Below are positions 1 through 11,413 of a stretch of 44,474 bases of DNA, piece after piece. Made by a program: the position numbers and the translations under genes. Within the stretch, counting starts at the first letter, position 1; every line of letters begins with the position of its first letter. Source of the stretch: Obelidium mucronatum (lineage: Eukaryota > Chytridiomycota > Chytridiomycetes > Chytridiales > Chytriomycetaceae); assembly GCA_025765595.1 (NCBI GenBank), contig JAIVFH010000228.1, forward strand, positions 1-44,474. Direction: 5' to 3'. The notes beneath the pieces were generated by a model. The model did not search any database, had not been told where the DNA came from, and saw only the letters and a program-made list of their open reading frames with translations.

Positions 1-282
1 ATGAATGGACATTTACAATCGACGAAGAATAGAATGGCTCTATTGAATTTAAAAGTAGAATACACATGCACAGATGATTATCAATAAAGGAATGCTTTTA
101 TTTGTTACTTCTAATAAAAGAATATAAAACATCAGCGCAATTTTTCGCAAGGCAAAGGAAACGACTTATAATATAAAGAGAAAGAAACGACAGCGGCGAT
201 AAAGGACGATCCAGTAAAAAAAAAGGATAGAAAAACAAAAAGGGGAAAGGACAGGGAAAAGATTGAGATCAACAAAAGAATT

Positions 283-1922
283 TCAGTCTTCCTTCTTGCT
301 GACAAGTTCCTTTTCTTCTTCCGAGTAATGCAAAGTAGACTCTTCATCAGAATCTCTAACACGAGCGTCTTTTACAAGATCGTCATGAGAAAGAATCGTG
401 GCAGCACCCGACGGCAAAACATCCCTCGTCATATTTTCCGAATGCTTCAAAAACTCTCTCATTCCTTCAATATATCCAGAAACACGTGTATACGGAACTC
501 CAAACTCAAGACACGTTTTCTTTACGATTTTCGAAACCGCCGTCAAATGGCAATGATTGACTGTCGGGAACAAGTGATGCTCCATCTGCAAATTCAGTCC
601 TCCACTAAACAACAAATGGAACCACCACGTGGAGCTTTCGGGGTCTCCAAAGTTCTGGGCTGTAATGACTTGATGAATTGTCCAGTCGAGACTTTGCGTT
701 TTCATGGCTGTTGGGGTCAGGTGATTGATTTGAGTGTTTACCATAAACAAGACACTGAACACCATTGCTGGAATCAATGAAAAGGCAAGACGCGTGGCAA
801 CACCCGTTCCACTTGGGAGCAACACAAACGGCCACAAGAACTGAAGACTATAATACCCAATCCGGGATACCACATGGATAGCGAGCTGCATCTGCGTGAT
901 TGGCATACGCGGGGTGAATCCATTGTAACTTTTTGTTTTCGAAAAGACGAGTTTGAAGTCATTGATGGCGCCCAAGCCGACCCAGGTTCCCACCATGAAA
1001 TGGAAGACCATGTTGATTACGCGGGTTTGGTACTTGTGGGCTAGGGTTAAGGGGTGTGCTGCGTGGTCTCGTCGGATTTCGGTTCCGTGTACGAGGTCCG
1101 GGTCCAGGTATTCGAGGTTTGTGTGGATGTGGTGGCCGATCATGTGCTTATTTTGCCGAGGAAGGAAGGAGTTTTGGTTTAGTTTTCATTGATTTTATTT
1201 TAAGATAAGAGTTGTTAGATATATACCTGGTGATACCATGCAAGAGGGGATGCAAAGAAGGGGAACATTGCACCGACAAAAGAGTTGATTCGCGGATTCG
1301 AAGAAAGCGAAAAGTGCAGTGCATCGTGGAAGCAGTTGACGCCGCAGAACCAGCCGGCCAGGGGCGCAAACACAATCATTGGCCAGTTCCCGCGGAACAG
1401 AAACACCAGCGACGCCATGAACACGACGAAGCTCGAGACGATCAGCGCCCACTTTGCGGGGGTCGCCTTTGTCGCTTCGATCAGCGAGACGCCGCGGCGC
1501 AGCGCCTCCTGCTCGAAGTGTTGGCGCACGCGGGCGACGACGGCGCGCCTGAATTCCGAGTCGAAGTCCCAGTCGACGGCGCGCGCGACGGCCGTGTCGC
1601 GCTGCACGGCGGCGTCGAGCGTCTCGAGGCGCAGCGCGCGCACGGCGTCGGCGCCCAGGCGGTGCTTCGCCAGCACGGCGCCGACGCGCGCGGCGTCTGC
1701 GAACACGTGGCCGCTCTCGAACAGCGCCGTGGCGTCGCGCCCCGCACCGAGCCGCAGCGCCGCGCGGCCGCCCGGGTGGCGGTCGGCGAACCCGGCGAGG
1801 TCGTACCACACCCCGTGCACGAGCACGTACAGCGACTCGGGCGTGTGCACGTCCGCGTAGAGCTCGTCGAGCGACGGCTTGGCGCCGAACATGAGCTGCT
1901 CCAGGGGCGCCGGCGTTGCCAT
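283..1922 (-). CDS. Cytochrome b5-fused front-end fatty acid desaturase
   Basis: Two exons, 1922-1227 and 1146-283, with an 80-nt GT-AG intron; the spliced frame encodes 519 aa. The N-terminus is a cytochrome b5 domain with the haem motif HPGG. The membrane desaturase domain has three His boxes: HDALH, then QHMIGHH (formed exactly across the splice), and QMEHH near the C-terminus, where Gln replaces the first His. That Gln plus the fused b5 domain is diagnostic of front-end desaturases (delta-5, delta-6 or sphingoid delta-8), which act in the ER membrane on acyl chains. The regiospecificity cannot be read from sequence. The start at 1922 is preferred over an upstream in-frame ATG at 1955, which adds only a Lys-rich stretch. 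The first 430 bases of coding sequence are extremely GC-rich, unlike exon 2. Confidence 0.93.
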
Positions 1923-2086
1923 TGCTTTTTTTCCGTCTTTTTTTCTGAAACACACAAATTGGAGTCAAATTGGGGGGGTGCTTCACGACGCTTATTAGAA
2001 ATCGCACATCATTTGGACTCACTTGCTTTTATTTGTTGACCAATTCAATTACTAATGATAACAAACAAAAACAAACAAAAAGCTGA

Positions 2087-4351
2087 TCAACAGCCAGTGT
2101 ACCAAACACTCCATGTGAGTCCTTCGTTCGTGTAGTACGCACACAAGTACGTGCTTCCATCAAAGCACTCAGTTGCTCCATGAGTAGAGCACACGGATCC
2201 CTGGACCTTTACTGGAACAGTCGCAGTTGGAGATGGCAATTCATTAACAGTTGTAGTAGTAGTCGTGGATGTCAAATCAGTAGTGGTGGCAACATCACCA
2301 ACAGTCGTTGAGAACGTTGGAACAACGACAACACATGGTCCAAGTGCGACCCAAGCGACTTCAGTAGCGTTGCTTCCTGGAATATCAGAGATACTAGTGC
2401 GTCTCTGGTAATTGATGCCGTTGGAGCTGACAATGCTTCCTTCAGCATAAGAAACAGTTGCCTGCCATGCCTCAGCACAAGGAGTAGCAGATGGAGTCGA
2501 AACCGATGAAGTTGTGGTAGATTGAGTTGCAGCAGTTGTGGTGGTGGTAGTTGTGGTTGTGGTTAGAAGAGCCGTGGTAGTCGTTGTGGTAGTCGTGGTT
2601 GGAACAGTAGTGGTGGTAGTAGTAGCGGTTGGAACAGTAGTGGTGGTGGTCGTGGTTGTGGTTGGAACTGGAACAGTTGTGCTGGTAGTCGTGGTGGTGG
2701 TTGGAACAGTTGTGGTGGTAGAAGTGGTAGTACTGGTTGGTTTTGTGGTAGTGCTGGTTGCTGCAGTGGTTGTGGTGGTTGCAACAGAAGCCGATGGAAT
2801 AGGTGGCAAACTTCCAGCACATCGAGATTGTCCCGGGAGAAGCTGGTTACAAAGCTTCTGAGACAAAGTGTTGACATCGATATTCACAGCAGAATCGGCA
2901 GCCTTGAACATTTCCCAGTAGAAACCACCTGGGTACTTGTTCTGGGTGTTGGACTGAAGCTTGGCAAACTCGCTGATGGTCAAGTTGGCCATGAGCTCAG
3001 GTTGCTTGGTAACATCAGGGTACGCTGGAGTACCGATTTCGTAACCAACGTAGATACCAGCTGGGTTTCCACCAGTCATGGTCAAGTAAGTTCCCATGTA
3101 AAAGTCGACTTGCTGAGAAATGGAGCAAACGCCTGGTTCCGGGCATTCATCAGCAGCAGTGGAGATATCGTACGACATGACGTTCAAACCACCAGCATTC
3201 ACACCTTGAGTCATGAACTTGGTCAACTCAGGCATAATCAAGTTCTGGAAATACGAAAGCCCCTTCATGTTCCCACCCCACCAGTCACCACTCCAAGCAC
3301 CCACAGCAGCCGCAGCAGTCGACAACTTCAAAGTCGGATAAATCGACTGAATACTCAACTGCAAGTCCCGCACAATCGCAGAATACTTGTAAACAGTCTG
3401 ATCCAAACGACACGGCTCCGCACACTTGTCATCCCCCGTCTTGAAGGTATCAGCATGCCAGAACTCTTCATAATCCAAATCGATACCGGAGAGTCCCAAG
3501 TCTTTGGCAAGGTACACCAAGTCTTGGTATGGGTCGCGTTTGAGGTCCGCGAATGCATGGGCTCCCGCCACGATTTCGGATTTTCCAGTTTTCGGGTCGA
3601 TCCAGGTTTGTCCACCGTAGATTTCTGGGTGCCATTTGGCTGGTGGCATTGTGGAGGATTGCTTTGCTTGGGCGGCCTCGACGTCTTTGGTGGCTTGAAT
3701 CCATACGGATGACCACGCTGGTTCAGGGAAGATGGCGAAACTGTCTGGAGTGTTTCCGTTGGAAGGCGGCTCACTTGAAAAAAAAACAACAAAAAAAGTC
3801 AGCCCTTTTTTTATGAACCGCCACCAATTTTTTAAAAAAAAAAAAAAACCTTACCAAGCATAACACCACTGATTACTAGCATCACAGTTATCAATATTCC
3901 CATTCCCATACTTCTTGATAACATCCGCATTCGGCCCTCCATACGGATTAATAGAGTACCGCAAATACATTGCCGGCCAACAGTTATAATCCCAACCACC
4001 CACAGAAAGAAACACCTCAACTCCAGCCGCCTGGATCTTAGCCACAGCCGCCTTCACTTCCGCGAACCCATAGTCTCCCGTGAGTGCATAGTTGAACCCA
4101 ACAGTGGCAAGTGTACTACTTCCCGGGATGTAATACATGTCTGGACGCACAAAGGACAAAGTCACTCTGTTGATTGGAAGCGTGGCTGCCGCGGCAACGA
4201 CTTGCGCTAGCTTGGAAGGGCCTTGGATAGGGTCAATCAGCAGGTAGGCGCCAACAACGTTTCCAGGAGTGCCAGCACGTTCTTGGAGGACTGGTGCCGC
4301 TGCCACTGTGATGGCGGTCAGCAGCGAAGAGAGAACCATAGATAAGAGCAT
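2087..4351 (-). CDS. Secreted GH18 chitinase with CBM5/12-like and CBM19 modules, copy A
   Basis: Exons 4351-3855 and 3773-2087; an 81-nt phase-2 intron; 727 aa. A signal peptide (MLLSMVLSSLL...) is followed by a GH18 barrel with the SVGGWD beta-3 motif and the catalytic segment GIDLDYE; the general acid is Glu near residue 268. The usual first Asp of DxxDxDxE is Ser here. A Thr-rich linker with VP interruptions follows. Then comes a Trp/Cys module beginning CAEAWQATVSYAEGSIV (CBM5/12-like chitin binding), a second S/T linker and a C-terminal four-Cys CBM19-like module ending WYTGC. It should hydrolyse chitin in the wall or in substrate. It is a tandem paralogue of the next gene and shares its intron position and phase. 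Confidence 0.92.
2520..2790. repeat. Thr-codon-rich minisatellite in the chitinase A linker
   Basis: On the minus strand this stretch is nearly uninterrupted ACN codons broken at intervals by Val-Pro, giving about five T(n)-VP units. It encodes the O-glycosylatable linker between the catalytic and chitin-binding modules. Copy B has a longer, more degenerate linker in the same place. Confidence 0.8.
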
Positions 4352-4616
4352 TTCTTTCGAGTCAAATAATTAGTGCAGGAGGGGGGACGAAAAAAGAAGT
4401 CAAAATCTCGTCCTATGAAGGGATTAAATTTTTCCACACGTCAAGTCACATGACGTAAATTGAATTTTTCCCCCCTCCATCCACACTTCCACAACTCCAC
4501 CCACAGATTAAATACCTGAGAGACTTCCAAAAAAAAAACACACACACACACATATATACACACAAGGATAAAGAGGAGTAGGAAAATGCAAAAATTGTGC
4601 AAGTTTTATTGTTCTT

Positions 4617-7493
4617 TTAGCAGTAGTTGTACCAGACTTCCCACCGATGCGGCAAATTATTACACACAAACGTAACTCCCCCGAAACACTTTGAAGATCC
4701 AAACTCTGTACACGGTTGTCCTAATGGACTCGCAGGTGTTGTCTTTGGTTTTCGCGTTTTCGTTGCTGTGGCAGTTGGTTTGGGTTTTTTGGTTTTGTGG
4801 TGTTTGCGTGTCGTTGTTGTTGTTTTTGGTTTGTGCTTTCTGGTTCTGGTTCTGGTTCTGGTTGTTGTTGTTTCTGTTTCAACTGTAGTGGTCATCGCAG
4901 TGGTGGTGGTGGTGGTAGCGTCTTCAATTTCGGTGGCTGTTGGTTGAGTCGCGGTTGTGACATCTGTGGGGGTGGATGAATCTGAAGTCACAGTCATCGT
5001 CGGTTCCGCAGTGGTTACTGTGGGTTCTTCGACTGTTGCAGTTGCCACTACACTGGTTTCCAGGCTGGAATGCGTTGAAGTCGTTCCTGTTTCAATCGGC
5101 TCTTCTGTCATTGATTCACCGTGAGTTGTAGTACTTGACGCTTTGTTTACAGACTCAGAAGCAGCAGGGGAAGATTCGACTCGACTTGTCGCAGTGCCAA
5201 CATCAGTACTTGTTGGAGCATCCGTTTCTTCAAGCACTGTCGTGGTGGTGGTGCCAGATACAGGAATTTCTGTTGCAGTGCTAGAAATAACTGGCTCAGT
5301 GGTTTCAACCGGCTCTTCCGTCTCCTCATCTGAAGTAGTCCAAATTTCGGTTACACCCGCAGAAACAGAGCCAGTAACAATTGAACTTGAAATAGTAGTC
5401 GCAGATGATGCTGCTGTTTCAGTTACACCACTGCTGCTTCCTGTGATAACTTCAGTTGCACTTGCAGATTCCGTTGACACCGCAGAAACCGTCTGGCTCG
5501 TTGTAACTACTTGACAAGGTCCAAGAAGCTTCCAAGCCAATTCAGGACCATCACTACCTGGAACTTTTGACACCGTTTGTCGTTTATAGTTGAAACTGTT
5601 GAAGCTGACAATAGCTCCATCAGCATATACAACTGTCGATTGCCATTGCTCAGCACAAGGCGTTTTTGTTGGAGTCATCGCGCCAGTGGTAGTTGTTGGT
5701 GGCGCAGTTGTGAAAGTGCTTGCTTCTGCGGATGTTTCGAAAACTTCCGTTGTAGTCGTAGTTCCCTCGACTGACGCCGTTTCTGTCAGAGTTGAAATAA
5801 CTGCAGTGGCAGAAGCAACCGTGGTTTCGACAGTTGAATCAATCGTCCTTGTCATTGTCGCCGCAAAAGTCGAATCGATTGTTGTAGTTGTCGTAACTGC
5901 GACAGTTTCGGAACCTGGTAAACTTCCAGAACATCGGGTAATCTCGCCGGAAAGCAACTGCTTGCAAAGCTTTTGTGAAACAGCGTTCACATTTATATTC
6001 TCTGGAGAATCAGCACTCTTGAACATTTCCCAGTAGAACCCTCCGGGGTACTTTGTTTGCGTTGTTGCTTGAATGGTTGCAAATTCGGGAATAGTCAGAT
6101 TTGCCAAGAGTTGTGGCTGTTCCGAAACTTCTGGATACGCAGGGGTTCCAATCTCGTAGCCGACGTAGAGTCCAGCGTTATTTCCTTTCATCATTTTCAA
6201 ATACGTGCCCATGTAAAAATCGACTTGCTGCGAAAGAGAGCAAACGCCTGGTTTGGGACATTCATCAGTAGCCGTTGAAACATCATACGTCATGATATTC
6301 AATCCTCCAGCATTAGGTCCTTGAGTCATGAACTTTGTCAGTTCTGGCATCAGCTTGAAAGAGTTGATCCACAACCCTTTCAAATTCCCACCCCACCAGT
6401 CACCATCCCACGCCCCAACAGCAGCAGCCGCCACCGAAAGCTTCAAAGTCGGATAAATCGCCTCAATGCTCAACTGCAAGTCCCGCACAATCGCTGAATA
6501 CTTGTACACTGTCTGATACAAGTGACAAGGCTCATCGCTACATGCATCATCACCTCCAGTCTTGAACGTATCCGCATGCCAAAACTCTTCGTAATCCAAA
6601 TCAATACCAGCAAGACCCAAGTCTTTGGCAAGGTGCACTAAATCTTGGTACGGATCACGCTTCAGGTCGGCGAATACATGGGTTCCAGCCACAATTTCGC
6701 GTTTCCCGGTTTTGGGGTCAACCCAGGATTGACCGCCGTAGATTTCTGGGTGCCATTGAGCCGGTGGGAATCGAGGACTTTTGGTTTGTTTGATGATGGC
6801 CGCTTCAACGTCTTTGGTGGCTTGAACCCACACAGGTGACCAAACTGGTTCAGGGAAAACTGCGAAACTGTCTGGTGTGTTTCCATTGGATGGTGGCTCG
6901 CTGTACAAAGGAATCGGACATTTAAAAAAAAAACCCCACTTATAGGAAACACTTTTTTTTAAAACAAAAAAAAAAAAAAAAAAAAAAAAAAAACTTTACC
7001 ATGCATAACACCACTGATTCTCCGCATTACAATTCTCAATACTCCCATTCCCATACTTTTTAATGACATCCGCATTGGCGCCTCCATACGGCGCGATCGA
7101 ATGCCGCAAATACATTGCCGGCCAACAGTTATAATCCCAACCCCCTACAGAAAGAAACACTTCCACTCCAGCAGCTTGGATCCGGGAAACAGCATCCTTC
7201 ACTTTCCCGAATCCAAAGTCACCCGAATGCGCGTAGTTGAAGCCGACTGTGGCAAGCGTGTTGCTTCCAGGAATGTAGTGCATGTCGGGTCGGACAAAGG
7301 AGAGTGTGAGACGGTTGATGGGGAGTGTGGAGGCTTGGGCCGCGACTTGTGAGAGTTTGGTGGGGCCTTCTGTAGGGTCAATAAGGAGGTATGCGCCGAC
7401 AACATTTGTGTTGGTTGGTGCACGTTGATGAAGGGGAGTAGCTGCCGCTGCTATGGACGCTGATGCTATGGAAAGAACCAATGACAAGATCAT
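4617..7493 (-). CDS. Secreted GH18 chitinase with CBM5/12-like and CBM19 modules, copy B
   Basis: Exons 7493-7000 and 6900-4617; a 99-nt phase-2 intron containing a long homopolymer (T on the coding strand); 925 aa. It has the same order as copy A: signal peptide (MILSLVLSIASASIAAAA), GH18 barrel with SVGGWD and GIDLDYE (first Asp of DxxDxDxE is Ala), CBM5/12-like module (CAEQWQSTVVYADGAIV), long Ser/Thr-rich linker and C-terminal CBM19-like module ending VWYNYC. Just before the CBM19 the linker becomes Lys/Arg-rich (TRTRTRKHKPK and similar), which copy A lacks and which could bind acidic wall polymers. The two genes are 265 bp apart on the same strand. The upstream neighbour is a divergently transcribed Cys-rich secreted protein, so the 279-bp interval is probably a shared promoter region. 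Confidence 0.92.
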
Positions 7494-7704
7494 TGATGGA
7501 AACCACTTTTTTTTTTGTCTTTGCGGCAGAACGGAGAGGAATCGGATGATGAAACAGGATCAGGGGCTCTGAAACGGAATTTTTGTCTGTTTTGATGACA
7601 AACCACGTGAACAATAAAAGAAATAATATGGTGTTAACTCGAAAAGATTGTCCTATTTTTTGAACCTATGTTTTTTCTTGTTGAACACCAACCCAAAAAA
7701 ATTG

Positions 7705-7712
7705 TATATAAA
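7705..7712 (+). promoter_or_regulatory. TATA box of the Cys-rich secreted protein gene
   Basis: A TATATAAA motif lies 61 bp upstream of the ATG at 7773, in the divergent interval shared with chitinase B. The position and perfect consensus fit a core promoter. Confidence 0.55.
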
Positions 7713-7772
7713 GGACACTACTGTTTTGGCGGAGTTTGAAAAAAAAAAAAAAAACAAGAGAATCTCTGAGAA

Positions 7773-8484
7773 ATGTTTACAAGACTCCTCATCTGCTTGA
7801 TTCTCACCATCACACAGACCGCATATTCCGCGCCCACAAACATCTGCGCATCCATCAAACACAACGCCATCGCTTGTAAAAGCAACACCACATTCACAAT
7901 TTGCGAAGGCGGATGTAAGTTTTTTTGCGAGAGTTTTCACTCGAATCAATTTAACCATAAAAGAATACATCAAGTTGAGACAAATCCTCAAACATGCGCG
8001 TTGGATACAGTTTGTTGTGGAGAACCAGGATTTGCCGAATGCGTTTGGTCTACGGATTCCCTCTGCAAAAAAACGACATTGGGTAGTACCACCTCCAGTA
8101 GCACCAGTACAGTCGCGTCAACTACGACCGTCGAGACAGCCACTTCCCAAACCCATCCTGCGTCATCTATCGCAGCGGCAACTTCCACAACGCGTCAATC
8201 ATCCTCGCTGTCTTGCGATGGAGTTCCAGAGGGAAAGATTATTTGCGCCTCAGAAAACAGTTTCAGTATTTGTTCAGATGGAAGTAAGTCCCCAACGTGT
8301 TCTGTGTGAAGACAGCGCCTTCTTTTTCTTATTATTATTATTTTTTTTTTTAAAAAAAACTTCATTTCTAGAACCCTCTGCAATTCAAAACTGCGTCGAG
8401 AAAACATTTTGTTGTGGAACATGGTCTTCAGCTTGTGTGTGGAAGTCGGATGCATCGTGTCTGGGTGCTTCTCAATCCGCATGA
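7773..8484 (+). CDS. Secreted two-module Cys-rich protein, CBM19-like
   Basis: Exons 7773-7914, 7975-8283 and 8372-8484, spliced in phase 1 at both introns (60 and 88 nt); 187 aa. A signal peptide (MFTRLLICLILTITQTAYSA) is followed by two similar Cys modules separated by a Ser/Thr-rich linker. Each module has the order C...C...(F)xIC..GG/DG...C...CC......CVW..D..C, and each is split by an intron at the same place, just after the Gly of the EGG/SDG motif. That shows the module and its intron were duplicated together. The spacing resembles the CBM19 chitin-binding family found at the ends of the two neighbouring chitinases. There is no catalytic domain, so it may be a chitin-binding wall protein or effector-like protein. 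The family assignment is tentative; the gene structure is well supported. Confidence 0.75.
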
Positions 8485-8517
8485 ATCCGAAGCATTTCAA
8501 CTAAAATAAGAGCCCGG

Positions 8518-8523
8518 AATAAA
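8518..8523 (+). terminator. Polyadenylation signal AATAAA
   Basis: Canonical hexamer 34 bases after the stop of the Cys-rich secreted protein. Confidence 0.5.
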
Positions 8524-8599
8524 CCTCTCCTCTCCCCCAAAAAACAATACTTTATATACTGGACTACTTCATACTTTTTTACACACACAACATCAAAGA

Positions 8600-9184
8600 T
8601 CACCAAGACGGTCGACCCAATATCAAATCCATGAAAACCATTGAAATAGAAGCCTTCAAGATACTCGTCTTCATCTGACTCAGTATCAATTCATACGGAT
8701 TCCCCCCTCGCTTCCCTCCAAACGTTTTTTCGTTCTCAGCTTCTTCTGGATCATCCGTGTCGCAGAGTTGACGCATGGGCAATCGACCGTCCAGCCACCA
8801 CGTAGTGAGTCTGTAGCTCACTGCCGCGAGGACAGCCGCAAGCAGCTTTATTGCCGTTGCGGTTGTTTTTGACACTGTCGTTGTTTTTGCGGCTTTCAGC
8901 AGTTCCTTCTTTGTCTTTTCAAACACGCAGAAAAAAACGACAAAGCCCGCGGCGCCGCGCATCGCCGCCACCGGAACAGAAGCAGACCCGGAACCGGAAG
9001 ACCCGGAAGCCGCCGCCGCCTCGAGCGCCGGCGCCACGCCCAACAGCGCCGCCGCAACCGCCTGCGCCGCACCGCCCGCCGCAGCCGCAGCCACCGCCGC
9101 CTCAGCGCCCGGCGGCAGTGCAGCCGCAACTCGCTTGCGCGTCTGGCCAAGCACAAGCGACGGCAGAAACGGTTTGAGAAACAT
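8600..9184 (-). CDS. Small Ala-rich membrane protein, possibly a diverged mitochondrial carrier
   Basis: A single-exon ORF of 194 aa. The N-terminal 80 residues are almost all Ala/Gly/Val and encoded by very GC-rich DNA. There follows a stretch RGAAGFVVFFCVFEKTKKELL and a later hydrophobic segment with SYRLTTWWLDGRL. These two segments are reminiscent of the odd-even helix junctions of mitochondrial carriers, but no complete PxD/ExxK/R signature is seen and the protein is two-thirds of normal carrier length. I do not recognise it with certainty. The lack of introns is unusual for this window. Confidence 0.4.
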   Translation of the reverse strand: MFLKPFLPSLVLGQTRKRVAAALPPGAEAAVAAAAAGGAAQAVAAALLGVAPALEAAAASGSSGSGSASVPVAAMRGAAGFVVFFCVFEKTKKELLKAAKTTTVSKTTATAIKLLAAVLAAVSYRLTTWWLDGRLPMRQLCDTDDPEEAENEKTFGGKRGGNPYELILSQMKTSILKASISMVFMDLILGRPSW

Positions 9185-9313
9185 TTTTTGTTTAATGCAG
9201 AGTTTCCCTAGGGATCACTCACTCTTTATACAGAAAATAAATAAAAAAATGAGATTTATGACATGATTTCAATTCAATCTTGTTCTTTTTATTTGTATTT
9301 TTTGTTTAATTAT

Positions 9314-10761
9314 TCAAATGTTCATTGCAGCCAGATACGCGACCACATCCTGCATCTCAGCGTACGTTGTTTGCAGCCGCGTCAACACTTCCAGTGCATT
9401 CCCTAGAATCTCATAGTGTCCTTCGCGAAGAATATTCACAAAATGCAGTCGCTGTGCATTGTTGATTTCAAAAGAGCTGCCGTTGTTGTCATCATCATCA
9501 TCATCATCATCATCGGCGACAGCTTGGGTGCTACCATCCGGTTCTGATGGCTCGCTCATTGTCAGTGCAGTTGCTCGTTCCTCGATAACATTGAGAAGGA
9601 TTGTCCAGATACGCAGATACATGACATTTACAAGTGGGTGCTCCAAAAAGAGTGTTGTTAGTTCTTGCTTTGATTTACAGTCCCAGAGAGATGACTCTTC
9701 AAAGTCAGATGGAGTTGAAACGCAAACAAGAAGCGTCAACAAGGAGTCAACAGAGAGGATATGAGAACACGACGAAAGAATGGAATCAAAAGCGTTGGAT
9801 TCGGATTCGTAGGAACCATCTTGTGGAGGTAAACGAATCAAGACATTGGGTGGGAGTCCAGTCGTTTCAAGCAATAGCTGCTTTTGCTGAAACACTGCAA
9901 ATTCTTGTTCCGTTTCGCCGTAAGCTTCCACGATGGGTGCTGGGAATGAGATTGAGTCATTCTTGTTGTTTTGCAAGGCGAATCCATGGATAAACAATAA
10001 TTCAGCGTTTGGCTTTTCTCCATAGGAGATGTGGAGTTCGGTTCCTGCAGGAATCGTTTCTTCGGAGATGGTAACGAGAGAGATTGAGCCGTCGTCTGAA
10101 ATCTTCCAATGCATTTCAGGTGTTTCTGAGTGGTTTGCAAAGTCAATCAGCGGAACCAAGTTGTAGTCTGGAGAATCAGGTGTGGTTGATCCCGCTGATT
10201 TGAACGAGATGACACGCGACCTTTTAGAGAGAGTAAGAGAGAGTGAGACAGTGAAATGCAGAGATACCAGAACACGGCGTCCGCCCACATCCACGCCGCC
10301 AGGTCGACGCGCGCATCCAGTGCTTCGAGCGCGTCGCTCGCGGCAACAAACTCGCGCTGCAGACGGGCCAGCTTCGCGTCCGTCGCGGCGTCGACGCCGG
10401 TGCCCGCAAGCAGCGCGCGCTCGTCGCGCGAAAAGAAGACCGGCGTCGCGAGCCGCCCGGGCAGCGCTGCCGCGTACTCCGAGAAGCGCGACGCACCACT
10501 GGCAGTGGCACGCCGGAGGCGCAGCAGCACCAGCAGCAGCACCGTGCGCTCGTCGCGCGCGTCGATGCGCGCCAAGGCTGCCGCAAGCCGCGGATCTGCC
10601 GCCGCAAGCTGCGCCGCCGTCGCGGTGTTCAGCAAATCCTCGGGCGCGACCGTCGCCACTTGCGTCCCGGCGCGGAGCGGCGTGAGCGCAAAGAGGCCAA
10701 CGCCCTTGTCGACAGCGCCCGTCGACGACCGGAAGGCAACGCAGGCGTTCGGCTTGAACAT
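9314..10761 (-). CDS. SET-domain protein methyltransferase, SETD3/RKM (Rubisco-LSMT) type
   Basis: Exons 10761-10268 and 10220-9314; a 47-nt intron that restores the WADAVFWSRVISF motif typical of this class; 466 aa. SET core motifs are visible: the N-terminal KGVGLFA loop, the iSET segment ending in WSR, LVPLIDFANHSE (the NHS AdoMet motif) and HISYGEKPNAELLFIHGF (catalytic Tyr region). The C-terminal part corresponds to the Rubisco-LSMT substrate-binding domain. An Asp tract encoded by a trinucleotide repeat interrupts it. Members methylate lysines of ribosomal proteins (yeast RKM enzymes) or a histidine of actin (SETD3); the target here cannot be told. The first exon is strongly GC-rich, unlike exon 2. 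Confidence 0.88.
9490..9514. repeat. (CAT)n microsatellite encoding poly-Asp
   Basis: About eight CAT/ATC units on the plus strand, read as GAT (Asp) codons in the SET-domain gene. This is likely a length-variable acidic loop in the C-terminal domain. Confidence 0.85.
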
Positions 10762-10873
10762 TTTATGTGTTTATCAAGAAGTTTTTGGTTTTATTATCCC
10801 AAACTGATGTATCCAAACACCTTCCACACCGCCGTAATCCTCCTTTTTTGAAAGTACAAAATAGCAGCAATAT

Positions 10874-11387
10874 TTACTTGAGTGGGATGAACCTAGAGGA
10901 AGAAGAAGAATCATCAGTCCCGACATCCAACAACCAAAACAAACAACAACAACACTCACTTGGAAGAACCAGAAGCTCCAATACCTGGACGTCCGTGACC
11001 AACTGGCTTGTAAGTAATAGAGAACTCAGCAAGGTAGTGCCCAATCATCTCAGCCTTGATTTCAATCTGGTTGAAAGTCTTTCCATTGTACACTCCCACA
11101 ACAGATCCAACCATTTCTGGAACAATAATCATGTTACGCAAGTGGGTCTTGACAGTCGCTGGCTTCTCGCCATCCACTGCCTCCTTCTTGGCCTTACGGA
11201 GCTTCTTGATGAGTCCCATTGGCTTACGCTTGAGACCACGTTGGAATCTTCTACGGGCACGCGCGTGCACGAGCTCAGTGAGTTGCTCGGAGCTCATGTC
11301 CAAGAGCTGTTCCAAGTCTACTCCACGGTAGCTGAATTTTCTGAAGGATCTGTTCTTCTTGAGGGTCTCGGCGTCGATTTCGTCAGC
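10874..11387 (-). CDS. RPS15: 40S ribosomal protein uS19 (RPS15), start exon not resolved
   Basis: Exons 11387-10960 and 10892-10874, joined by a 67-nt intron (10893-10959). The last exon is 19 nt and supplies the conserved C-terminal FIPLK. Motifs include [46 protein letters not shown] in two blocks, and [22 protein letters not shown], all diagnostic of eukaryotic uS19. It belongs to the small-subunit head near the decoding site. Exon 2 opens in frame directly after an AG with Ala-Asp-Glu, so an ATG-containing exon must lie upstream; total length would be 149 aa if that exon is just ATG. The only ATG followed directly by GT nearby (11413-11411) would give a 23-nt intron, which seems too short. 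Confidence 0.93.
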
Positions 11388-11413
11388 CTAGGTTGATAGG
11401 ATTATTAAACCAT

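Noticed and set aside
2520..2790. Repeated units suggesting a CRISPR-like array
   Set aside because: The repeats are codon-level Thr/VP units inside an open reading frame of a eukaryotic gene; there are no unique spacers.
2538..2861. Plus-strand ORF of almost pure Val
   Set aside because: It is the antisense shadow of the Thr-rich chitinase linker (ACN codons read as GTN).
8851..9177. Plus-strand Pro-rich ORF
   Set aside because: It is opposite the GC-rich Ala/Gly coding start of the carrier-like gene and has no start context or homology.
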